Below are positions 32,842 through 40,103 of a stretch of 40,103 bases of DNA, in pieces. Within the stretch, counting starts at the first letter, position 1, and every line of letters starts with the position of its first letter. The notes below the pieces were generated by a model, which made no database searches, was not told the origin of the DNA, and saw nothing but the letters and a program-made list of their open reading frames with translations. Made by a program: the position numbers and the translations under genes. The stretch is from an uncultured Bacteroidota bacterium (GTDB lineage Bacteria; Bacteroidota; Bacteroidia; Chitinophagales; Saprospiraceae), in assembly GCA_937872515.1 (NCBI GenBank), contig CALMSX010000055.1:1-40103 (forward strand). Reading direction: 5' to 3'.

Positions 32842-33834
32842 CTATTTGATCAGGGTAAACTTTAATGCCTCTTTCTGAAGGAAGATGTTTTGGGCGTCCA
32901 GTCCGATGTAGACTTCGAGCCCATAGGTTTTGTACTCCGGAATTTTGCGAAGTCTCTCCGGTATTTCTACAATTCTGTGGCCTAAGCCGGTAATAATGCC
33001 TTTGGCAGTGTGATTCGGGTGCATTGCAGATACCACTTCAACACTATCGCCAATGTTGACCGAAAGAGACATACTCTCATGCACGTACGCCAGGGCTTGT
33101 GTTGGGCGAATTTCATAGAAAGAAAGTAAGGTAACATGACCATCTATGTATTCTGCGGTTCTACAATTGACATTGCCTACCAGACCGTCAAAAGGAGCTT
33201 TAATGGACCCCTTGTTGCGATCATAATGTAAGAACTTAATTTTTTCTTCCAGGCCCAGCGCCTCTTCTTCTTCTGGCGATGAAAGGGATAAGGATTTTTG
33301 GAGGGAGGAAATGAGTTGATCGTAGGCGGCTTTGCCCGACTGAATTTCAGCTTTGATGTCAACAATGTTTTTTTCAAGGGGATTGTTCCATTCTTTACCG
33401 GGCTTGTATGAGCTTAAACTTTTTTGATAATCCAGCTTACTTTGTACCTCCGCCAACTCTCTTTCAAGAGCCGCCATTTTTGCCGCTTTTTCGGTTCTGG
33501 CTTTTTCTACAGAGGCCAATAGTTCACTTTTTTTAACCCGGGCCTCTTTGTGCAACTGGGCGATCTGATGGCGGGTCTGAATGATTTCCAGGTCAGTGGC
33601 TTCCAGGTCGAGTTCAATTAAAACCTGGTCCTTGCTGACCTTTTGGCCGGGGGACACAAAAATATTTTTGACCTTAACCGGAACATCGACAGAGAGCTGG
33701 GTTTCTTTGTTTTCTGCATACCCAAAAAAGGTAGTCTGAGGTTGACTGGCCGATAGGTAAATCTTCCAGCAGGCAAAGACCAGAGCGGGTAAAATCAACC
33801 AATATAAAAAATTGAATCTAGGCACAACGTTCAT
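32842..33834 (-). CDS. HlyD-type membrane fusion (periplasmic adaptor) protein
   Basis: 330 residues. One N-terminal membrane helix (about 10-28) is followed by a first half-lipoyl motif (VPVKVKNIFVSPGQKVSKDQ), a long coiled-coil hairpin (about 80-190, Lys/Glu/Ala-rich), the second half-lipoyl motif (GSIKAPFDGLVGNVNCRTAEY) and a beta-barrel region with VNIGDSVEVVSAM. This is the architecture of adaptors that bridge an inner-membrane component and a TolC channel. It is encoded 3 bp after the DUF4956 gene and 6 bp before the TolC-like gene. No pump gene is part of the operon. Confidence 0.88.
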   Translation of the reverse strand: MNVVPRFNFLYWLILPALVFACWKIYLSASQPQTTFFGYAENKETQLSVDVPVKVKNIFVSPGQKVSKDQVLIELDLEATDLEIIQTRHQIAQLHKEARVKKSELLASVEKARTEKAAKMAALERELAEVQSKLDYQKSLSSYKPGKEWNNPLEKNIVDIKAEIQSGKAAYDQLISSLQKSLSLSSPEEEEALGLEEKIKFLHYDRNKGSIKAPFDGLVGNVNCRTAEYIDGHVTLLSFYEIRPTQALAYVHESMSLSVNIGDSVEVVSAMHPNHTAKGIITGLGHRIVEIPERLRKIPEYKTYGLEVYIGLDAQNIFLQKEALKFTLIK

Positions 33835-33837
33835 ATC

Positions 33838-34533
33838 TTATAAAGTGTCAATATCGTTTTCATCGTCAAAAACCACCCGCCCAATTTTGAGTCCGGTCAA
33901 TTGGCGGAGTTCTTCAATCATAGCAAAAGCCGTTTGACCATTCTTGAGTTTGAAGCGATATTCAAATTCAAAAAAGTCTTTGCCTTCTGGGGAAACAGCA
34001 AAACGTTTTCTTTTCAGAGAAAAAACACTGCATCGGTTCATCAAAACAGCGGCAACCGGTTCTGAACCCTCGTTTTCTGCCTCACATTCAAACCGCAGAG
34101 AGCCCAGTAGGTTGGACTTTTGACCAAAAGGAGAAAAACGAATGATGACCACTACCAGGCAAAAGGCCAGGGTGCCAATTATACCATTAAAAAAGCTGTG
34201 AACGCCACAGGCAATACCCACGGCCATGCTGGCAAAGACAAAGGCCACGTCTCTGGGGTCACTGATCCGGGTGCGGAAACGGATGATGGCCAGGGCCCCA
34301 AAAATACCGAAACTCAGGGCCAGACTGTCGCCAATCGACTGCATTATGGTGCAGGTAACCAACGACATGAGCAGGAGAGATTGAATAAAGTGGTCCGGCC
34401 TGCTAACCTGGCGGGAAGTCTTATCGTAGGTAAGAACGATGAGCAAAGACAAGACAAGGGTCATTGCCAGGGCAAAAACGATGATCAGGATAGATGTTTG
34501 TGGCTGCGACAGCCCTCCGGAAAGTTCCAGCAT
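33838..34533 (-). CDS. DUF4956 membrane protein, first gene of an HlyD/TolC operon
   Basis: 231 residues with about four or five membrane helices in the first 135 residues (for example 13-35 and 95-131). The conserved stretch GALAIIRFRTRISDPRD (79-95), continuing into MAVGIACG, identifies DUF4956. That stretch resembles the MgtC/SapB core in layout (Gly-Ala-x-Ile-Ile-Arg, then a helix ending in GIACG). The soluble C-terminal part (about 145-231) is compatible with an ACT-like fold. Function unknown. Position at the head of a closely spaced operon with adaptor and outer-membrane channel suggests that it is the inner-membrane partner of a tripartite complex. Confidence 0.85.
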   Translation of the reverse strand: MLELSGGLSQPQTSILIIVFALAMTLVLSLLIVLTYDKTSRQVSRPDHFIQSLLLMSLVTCTIMQSIGDSLALSFGIFGALAIIRFRTRISDPRDVAFVFASMAVGIACGVHSFFNGIIGTLAFCLVVVIIRFSPFGQKSNLLGSLRFECEAENEGSEPVAAVLMNRCSVFSLKRKRFAVSPEGKDFFEFEYRFKLKNGQTAFAMIEELRQLTGLKIGRVVFDDENDIDTL

Positions 34534-34663
34534 ACAGATTAAGGGTCGATTAAATTACAAAGAAGAGGCAATTATACCAAAAATGTACTCATTGGACCAA
34601 AAAAACCTTAGAATGTCATGAAAGATATAGAAAGATAAAAATCCAGGCATTAAAAAATACTTT

Positions 34664-34671
34664 TAGATTTG
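34664..34671 (+). promoter_or_regulatory. -7 promoter element directly in front of the large membrane protein gene
   Basis: TAGATTTG is an exact TAnnTTTG box ending only 5 bp before the ATG at 34677, so the transcript would be leaderless or nearly so. No TTG is seen at the -33 position. Confidence 0.4.
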
Positions 34672-34676
34672 TCTTC

Positions 34677-36239
34677 ATGGAAAATGTAAAAGACCACAAG
34701 AGTATTTTTAAGGAGTGGTTGGAAAAACTTCAACAGGAGTCGTGGCAGTTGGAATTGCTGATTTCTGGTTTTGCCATTGTAGGAATCTATGCGGCAAGAA
34801 CCACCATTAAGAACCTGGAAATATTCCAGGAAATGTACCTGTTTGATGAAACCGGCAGGTTGGCATCAACCTTTATTCTGGTACTACAAAAAGGTTGGTG
34901 GATCTTTTTTATCAACCTGATCTTCCACGTTACCCTTCGCGGCTTGTGGATAGGGGCAATTGGATTGCGTTATGTTTCCGGAGAAATCAACTATGACCAA
35001 TTCCGATATTCAGATAAGGTGACCCAATACCTGAAAAAGAAGGTGGGTAGTTATGATGACTTTATAGAAAGCCTGGAAAGGCTTTGCAGCGTCATCTTTG
35101 CCTATACCTTTTTGTTGTTTTTGCTGTTTTTTTCCATGATGGTATTTTTTATGGAAATAGGTTTTATTGGGGTTGTGGGACAAAAAATAATTGGTGAAGA
35201 CCCGGGCTCCATGCAGGCATTATCTATGTTTATTGGTGTTTATTTGATACTGGGCATCGTTGTCTTTATTGATCTCGTGACCCTGGGTGGCTTTAAAAGG
35301 GTCAAGGAAAAACACATAGCCGCGATCTATTATTACATCTATCGTTTTTATAGTGCGGTTACCTTTTCGTTTTTATACCGGCCCCTGTTGTATAACTTTA
35401 TCGACCACCCCTATACCAAAAAACTTTTCTATCTGTCAATTCCCTACATAGGATTTATATTGCTGGGTCCGGCAACCTTTAGGAACAATGCAACCCCCTA
35501 TATTCCCCGGGAGCAAAACCTAAAAGAGTTTGGCTTAATGGTAGACGATTATAATTACGATGACCTCCGAAATACCTGGCTGGATGAGCATCCCAACGAA
35601 GAGCGTAAGATCAATAAAAAAGAAATGCCCGATATTTCTCTGGAGCAGTTTAGGCTAACCCAGACCACGTCATCTTTCTTTATAAGACTGACCGACGAAT
35701 ACAATGACTTACTGGAAAAAATAGCAGAAAAAAAACCATTTTATAAAAAAGGCTTACAATTTGGTCAGTTCAATATCAACCAGGGCCTGTCATTTGAGGT
35801 AGAATCGTTGCAAAAAGTAAAATCAAAACAAAGAACCCCGATCATAGTCAAAAGGCAGGAGATCAGCAAAAAATTAAATACAGACCCCAAAAACGCAGAG
35901 TTGCTTCGTCAAAAAGACCTTATCAATCAGGAGTTGGATCGGGTGGATCAAAAATGGAATGACTCAATTGAAGTTGTGAAAAGGATCACGGCCCAAAAGT
36001 CGATCGATGACTTTTTACAGTTTGTAAAGGTCTCAATCGATGACCATAGTTTGGTATTAAACCACCGAAACTGCATGTATTATAAACACCCACACTTGGG
36101 TGAGATGGGCATAAAGTGTTTCTTTTCAACCGATTCGCTAAGCAGGGGACTCCACCAATTGGATTTTATACAGAAAGAATACAAAAAACCGAAAGAGACG
36201 ACAGAAAAAAAATTACATTTACCCTTCATAAAGGAATAA
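34677..36239 (+). CDS. Large polytopic membrane protein of unknown function
   Basis: 520 residues. About six membrane helices lie in the first half (approximately 25-40, 70-97, 138-168, 180-205, 218-240 and 250-267). The following soluble domain contains NLKEFGLMVDDYNYDDLRNT, then a charged, probably coiled-coil segment (about 380-440). No motif points to transport or catalysis, and I do not recognise the family. The gene diverges from the DUF4956 operon with a 143-bp spacer and is followed after 2 bp by the DUF4199 gene. It may be functionally linked to either, but that is inference. Confidence 0.75.
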   Translation: MENVKDHKSIFKEWLEKLQQESWQLELLISGFAIVGIYAARTTIKNLEIFQEMYLFDETGRLASTFILVLQKGWWIFFINLIFHVTLRGLWIGAIGLRYVSGEINYDQFRYSDKVTQYLKKKVGSYDDFIESLERLCSVIFAYTFLLFLLFFSMMVFFMEIGFIGVVGQKIIGEDPGSMQALSMFIGVYLILGIVVFIDLVTLGGFKRVKEKHIAAIYYYIYRFYSAVTFSFLYRPLLYNFIDHPYTKKLFYLSIPYIGFILLGPATFRNNATPYIPREQNLKEFGLMVDDYNYDDLRNTWLDEHPNEERKINKKEMPDISLEQFRLTQTTSSFFIRLTDEYNDLLEKIAEKKPFYKKGLQFGQFNINQGLSFEVESLQKVKSKQRTPIIVKRQEISKKLNTDPKNAELLRQKDLINQELDRVDQKWNDSIEVVKRITAQKSIDDFLQFVKVSIDDHSLVLNHRNCMYYKHPHLGEMGIKCFFSTDSLSRGLHQLDFIQKEYKKPKETTEKKLHLPFIKE

Positions 36240-36241
36240 CA

Positions 36242-36763
36242 ATGTTGAAAGAAAATTGGATGAAATATGGTGCGATCTACGTACTGGTGGTACTGATCAT
36301 GCACGTTTTGTTTTACTATATTTTGGAGATTAGCCTGACCATGCAAATGGTATTGAGTTTTGGTACAATGATCCTCTTTATGGTTTTGGCTACCTTAAAA
36401 GATCGGTCGCAAAACGGGGGATATTTAAGCTATGGCGAGTGCTTAAAAACAAGTTTTCTAACAGCATTGATGGGAACCCTGGCTTCCATTCTTCTTTTGA
36501 TGATCCTATTAACGGTAGACCCCGGACTTAAAGAGAAATTAATGGAGATCCAAACCACCGCATCGCGCTCAATGATGGATATGATGGGAATGACAGAAGA
36601 CCAAATAGCAGAAGCCATGGAGCAAGTGGAGGCAGAAGGTGCAGCAGAATTTACCATAGGTAAGCAGCTCACCAACGGCATAATAAACGCCATTATGGTC
36701 TTTATTTTGGCTGCCTTTGTTTCGTTGTTCTTAAAAAAGAATACTCCCGAGGAAAAATTCTAA
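36242..36763 (+). CDS. DUF4199 family membrane protein
   Basis: 173 residues from the ATG at 36242 (MLKENWMKYGAIYVLVVLI); the frame continues upstream inside the previous gene, but the 2-bp spacing and the membrane helix favour this start. Helices lie at about 8-28, 32-50, 68-90 and 145-166. The motif GGYLSYGECLKTSFLTALMG and the overall plan match DUF4199, a small Bacteroidota family of unknown function. A Met/Glu-rich loop (SMMDMMGMTEDQIAEAMEQ) separates helices 3 and 4. Probably cotranscribed with the large membrane protein. Confidence 0.82.
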   Translation: MLKENWMKYGAIYVLVVLIMHVLFYYILEISLTMQMVLSFGTMILFMVLATLKDRSQNGGYLSYGECLKTSFLTALMGTLASILLLMILLTVDPGLKEKLMEIQTTASRSMMDMMGMTEDQIAEAMEQVEAEGAAEFTIGKQLTNGIINAIMVFILAAFVSLFLKKNTPEEKF

Positions 36764-36774
36764 ATCCCGTTTTA

Positions 36775-38244
36775 TCAAAACTTAAATCCCGCAGTTACCA
36801 CAATACGGGTTTGCGTTACTTCATTGTTGACCAGACTTTCGTCTGCGGGATCAACCAATACGTAAGGCACGTAACCCTCTTCAAACTTTCGGAAACGAAT
36901 GCCGAGGTCAATAAAAAAATTGTCCTCTCTTACCCCAACACCAAATGAGCGGGTGCGTATTTTTTGCGTATCCGCAGAGAGCGGACTGTCGCCTTGTTCG
37001 ATGCCGGCTCTTAACCGGAGGACGCCGATTGCCATTTCGGTTCCCAGTCTCAGATTGACTACGGAGCCCAGGTATTTTTCCACCTCATCATTGACATCGA
37101 TGGTGTTTTGTTCCTCAGCAGGGTCGGTAGAATGACTGGTGAAATCAAAACGATTGTTGTTGTAGTCAACCCATTCAAGGTCGGCATTGATAAATCCCTG
37201 GATGGGTCCCAATTTGTAGAGCGTACCGGCACTACCCACCAAACGGGCAGGGCTTTTGAGCCTGTATTTGAAACTGCCATCCGGAGAACGGTTTTCATAA
37301 TACTGCGATTCACCGTCGTTGTAACTATAATCGAGATTGGTATAATAATCATCATTCAGGGTATACCAGGTGGGACTGTGGAAGGAACCACCTAATCGAA
37401 GCTGGCGTATGGGTGCGTAAACAAATCCCGCTTTAAAGTTGATACCGGCTCCGGAGGTATTGAGGTATTCTGTATAATTTAAAGCAGTAAAAACGGGATT
37501 GGTATTATTGACATCCGTTTCTGCATATTGTTTTAATTCCTGGTAGGAAACAAAAGGAACACCTATGGAGGCGCCCAACATAAATTTTTCAGAAAAGCTA
37601 CCGCCCCAGCCCAGAGAGAGTTCGTTGATGTATCCTTCCTGGTCTACTTCCTGACTTTTATCTACATTTTCAAACCGATCGAAGTCGGTTTCGTAGTTTT
37701 TATTTTCATCCAGATCATAGATGGCACCTGTGGCATAAGCCGGGTAAGCTTCAAAATCATCAAGACCCTCCACCTCTCTGCCATTGGCCCGTTCGGCAAA
37801 ACGCTGGGTAATAGATCCCCGGGTGGAGCCGTTGAAGCTAAAGTTTTTATTCAGGTCGGCGATCTTAGAAAAACCAAGGGCAAAGGTAGATCTGACACCG
37901 GACCCTTTTCCTGCAAAGACCAATGAAATGTTATCAACAGAAAAAGAATTGTATTTGTCTTTGGTAATGCGCTGGGCGTCGTCTACCAAAAAGGAGGTTG
38001 TTTTATTGTTGGTCAGAGAAGGAGAAAAGGTAAACTCACTTTTTCTGTAGGTTGCCAAACCCGCCGGATTGATGTTGATCACAGAAAAGTCGCCGCCCAT
38101 AGCGCCGAAAGAAGAACCAACACCCAAGGTGCGGGCGGTACCGCCGGGACTGAAGAAGGACCAGCGCACGGCATCGGTTACGCCTTGTGCCTGAACAGTA
38201 CATATCACAATAAGCCCTAAGTGGGTAAGTGTAAAAGATCTCAT
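36775..38244 (-). CDS. OmpP1/FadL-like outer-membrane transport protein
   Basis: 489 residues from the ATG at 38244 (signal peptide MRSFTLTHLGLIVICTVQA, then QG); an ATG at 38277 lies inside a hairpin and is less likely. The mature N-terminus contains GGTARTLGVGSSFGAMGGD followed by SVININPAGLATYR, the typical start of FadL/OmpP1 and PorV-like barrels. The remainder is beta-rich with alternating hydrophobic strands and ends in an aromatic residue (VVTAGFKF), as barrel proteins do. It probably forms a 14-strand channel for hydrophobic compounds, but the cargo is unknown. It is convergent with the DUF4199 gene, 11 bp apart. Confidence 0.82.
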   Translation of the reverse strand: MRSFTLTHLGLIVICTVQAQGVTDAVRWSFFSPGGTARTLGVGSSFGAMGGDFSVININPAGLATYRKSEFTFSPSLTNNKTTSFLVDDAQRITKDKYNSFSVDNISLVFAGKGSGVRSTFALGFSKIADLNKNFSFNGSTRGSITQRFAERANGREVEGLDDFEAYPAYATGAIYDLDENKNYETDFDRFENVDKSQEVDQEGYINELSLGWGGSFSEKFMLGASIGVPFVSYQELKQYAETDVNNTNPVFTALNYTEYLNTSGAGINFKAGFVYAPIRQLRLGGSFHSPTWYTLNDDYYTNLDYSYNDGESQYYENRSPDGSFKYRLKSPARLVGSAGTLYKLGPIQGFINADLEWVDYNNNRFDFTSHSTDPAEEQNTIDVNDEVEKYLGSVVNLRLGTEMAIGVLRLRAGIEQGDSPLSADTQKIRTRSFGVGVREDNFFIDLGIRFRKFEEGYVPYVLVDPADESLVNNEVTQTRIVVTAGFKF

Positions 38245-38272
38245 GATAGAAAGGTCTGAAAGGTAAAGAATG

Positions 38273-38317
38273 ACCATCCGCAGTACATCATTTTATCAAC
38301 AAGGGACTGCGGATGGT
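38273..38317 (-). repeat. 12-bp inverted repeat between the low-complexity protein and FadL-like genes
   Basis: ACCATCCGCAGT (38273-38284) and ACTGCGGATGGT (38306-38317) are perfect inverted repeats with a 21-nt loop. On the minus strand the structure follows the low-complexity protein gene by 22 bp and precedes the FadL-like start. The downstream sequence is only moderately T-rich (TTCTTTACCTTT), so it may be a weak terminator or an attenuator within a shared transcript. Confidence 0.6.
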
Positions 38318-38339
38318 AAAAGGATTTCGTCAACAGCGT

Positions 38340-39521
38340 TTAGCCGCCTTTGCGGGGCGAAGAAGAACCCCTGCTGCTTCCGCCGCCACTGCCACCTGAA
38401 GAGGAGCGTGAACTACTGCCTCCGCTGCTGCCACCAGAATTGCGGGATCCTGAGTCATAGGAGCGAGAAGACCTGTTTTCATTTCCAGATGACCGGTTGT
38501 TGTTGTCATTGGATCTTGGTCTTTCGTACGAGCGTGGCTCCTGACTTCTGTTGTTATCTCTTTTGGGTCTGTCTGCCTCGGGTTGTTTGTCCATCTGAGG
38601 TCTGACATCCGATCTGCGACCAGGCTCTGTATTGCCAGGATGGCTGTTGCTGCCCGGGCCCGATACATCTGATCTTTTGCGATTGTAGATACTGGAACGT
38701 TCTTCTGTTTTGGTGCTTGGATCGAAATCGCCCTTGCGCTGTCTGTTGCTGATCGATGGCCGATCGCCATTGCCCTGATTTACATCGGCTGGGTTATGGG
38801 CTTCCTGACCTATGTCGCGCGGTGATACATCTTTTCTAGGCCCTTCTATCCTACCCTTTGTGCTGGCAACGGAGGAACCACTTTTTCTGCTTCCGTAATA
38901 AGTGCCGTAGGGGTGGTTGTTATTATTATTGTTGTTGCCTCCGCCGTTGTAGTGGTGACCATATCCATGATTACCATACCATGGATTGTTCCATCCACCA
39001 TAGTAGTTGTTGACATAGTAGTTATTTCCCCAACCCCAGTTGTTATAGCCCCAATTGTTGTAACCCCAGCTGTTGTAGCCACAGCTCCAGTTATTCCATC
39101 TGTTCCATCTATTCCAGGAACCCCAGCCGCCATTGCCAACGATGACCACAACGCTGTTGCCACCATACCAGGGATCGTACCATGAATTGTACCATGGATC
39201 CCAGTATGGGTCTCTCCATGAGTAGGCCCAAAGGGGTGAGTAATACCCTATGCTGTAGGATGGGCGGTAAAAACGCCTGATGCGACTTGAGTACTCGTAG
39301 TCATCATAGTCGCTGTAATAACCATCATCGTACTCATCATAGTATTCGTAGGAATCATCGTCATACCCGGAATATTGGGTAGTAGAATTGTATTGTTGAG
39401 CAACCGGATCTTCGATCGAAGTGTTGCTTTTTGGGTCGTAGTAGAGATCGTCAAACTGCGCAAAAGCAGCCGAAGCGACACTTACCAAGACCAAGGTGGA
39501 AACGAACCATCTAAATTTCAT
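38340..39521 (-). CDS. Secreted low-complexity protein rich in Tyr/Trp/Asn/Gly and Ser/Arg/Gly
   Basis: 393 residues with a clear signal peptide (MKFRWFVSTLVLVSVASAAFA, then Q). Residues ~45-80 are an acidic Tyr/Asp tract (YDDDSYEYYDEYDDGYY). Residues ~95-205 are Trp/Tyr/Asn/Gly-rich, with pentapeptide repeats of the type WGYNN and a run of seven Asn. Residues ~215-335 are charged and disordered (RKSG, DRPKRDNNRS), and the last ~60 are Ser/Gly/Arg repeats ending SSPRKGG. No globular domain is visible. The composition resembles prion-like or RG-rich phase-separating regions and some adhesive or matrix proteins. Reading-frame reality is supported by the signal peptide and the length without a stop. 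The function is unknown. Confidence 0.75.
   Translation of the reverse strand: MKFRWFVSTLVLVSVASAAFAQFDDLYYDPKSNTSIEDPVAQQYNSTTQYSGYDDDSYEYYDEYDDGYYSDYDDYEYSSRIRRFYRPSYSIGYYSPLWAYSWRDPYWDPWYNSWYDPWYGGNSVVVIVGNGGWGSWNRWNRWNNWSCGYNSWGYNNWGYNNWGWGNNYYVNNYYGGWNNPWYGNHGYGHHYNGGGNNNNNNNHPYGTYYGSRKSGSSVASTKGRIEGPRKDVSPRDIGQEAHNPADVNQGNGDRPSISNRQRKGDFDPSTKTEERSSIYNRKRSDVSGPGSNSHPGNTEPGRRSDVRPQMDKQPEADRPKRDNNRSQEPRSYERPRSNDNNNRSSGNENRSSRSYDSGSRNSGGSSGGSSSRSSSGGSGGGSSRGSSSPRKGG
39034..39078 (-). repeat. 15-bp tandem repeat encoding WGYNN pentapeptides
   Basis: Three consecutive 15-bp units (CCCCAGTTGTTATAG, CCCCAATTGTTGTAA, CCCCAGCTGTTGTAG on the + strand) differ at a few mostly silent positions and encode the Trp-Gly-Tyr-Asn-(Asn/Ser) repeat of the low-complexity protein. 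Copy number could vary by slippage. Confidence 0.8.

Positions 39522-40103
<582 letters not shown>

Noticed and set aside
39034..39078. CRISPR-like repeat
   Set aside because: Units are 15 bp, contiguous without spacers and in frame with a protein repeat; no cas genes are present.
38330..39185. Long alternative reading frames within the low-complexity gene on both strands
   Set aside because: They arise from repetitive trinucleotide-rich DNA; only the frame with the signal peptide and coherent composition is credible.

Overview
The window looks like chromosomal DNA from a member of the Bacteroidota, probably a Saprospirales/Saprospiraceae-like bacterium. The first gene ends in a Por-type (type IX secretion) C-terminal sorting domain and carries dockerin-like repeats. 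Several genes are preceded by the Bacteroidota -7 element TAnnTTTG, and purine-rich Shine-Dalgarno sequences are rare. Families typical of the phylum occur throughout: DUF4199, DUF4956, choice-of-anchor B, GH3-beta-lactamase fusion and formimidoyltransferase-cyclodeaminase. No transposase, phage gene, CRISPR array, rRNA or tRNA gene was seen.

Layout. 1-3.8 kb: the 3' end of a large secreted protein, a convergent Bacteroidota protein of unknown function, and a small lipoprotein with a strong terminator. 4.0-8.0 kb: rightward membrane genes (small membrane protein, lipoprotein, HemJ, an SRPBCC/GyrI-like anchored protein, an orphan histidine kinase). 8.0-9.2 kb: SlyD-type isomerase and a HAD phosphatase, leftward. 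9.4-14.3 kb: a TMTC-like membrane glycosyltransferase with TPRs and a GH3-beta-lactamase fusion, rightward. 14.3-23.7 kb: a leftward block with a Tat-exported amine oxidase, a short CarB, Nfu, PBP1A and a choice-of-anchor B protein. 23.7-28.6 kb: AlkA-like glycosylase, two perfect parS sites, an M1 peptidase, an alpha/beta hydrolase and heme A synthase. 28.57-29.15 kb: a 585-bp non-coding AT-rich region with DnaA-box-like sequences. 29.15-31.6 kb: a tight dtd-MazG-ftcD operon. 31.6-34.5 kb: a leftward DUF4956-HlyD-TolC-like operon, divergent from a large unknown membrane protein and a DUF4199 protein. 36.8-39.5 kb: a FadL/OmpP1-like outer-membrane protein and a secreted low-complexity protein. 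The window ends inside proS.

The most notable result is that this window probably contains the chromosomal replication origin. Two exact 16-bp parS palindromes lie at 24.3 kb. About 4.3 kb away, the 28.57-29.15 kb intergenic region holds one consensus DnaA box, two one-mismatch boxes, several weaker ones and AT-rich stretches. Rough hand counts of G and C on the + strand change from C-excess just left of this region to G-excess just right of it, which is the polarity expected at an origin.

A second candidate system is the three-gene DUF4956-HlyD-TolC-like operon. It looks like an envelope-spanning export or mechanical complex, but it has no ATPase, RND or MFS pump, so the DUF4956 protein is the only inner-membrane candidate. 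Other points of interest are a roughly 0.9-kb low-GC tract with edges inside two convergent genes, a CarB that lacks the allosteric domain, and a secreted prion-like protein rich in Tyr, Trp, Asn and Gly.
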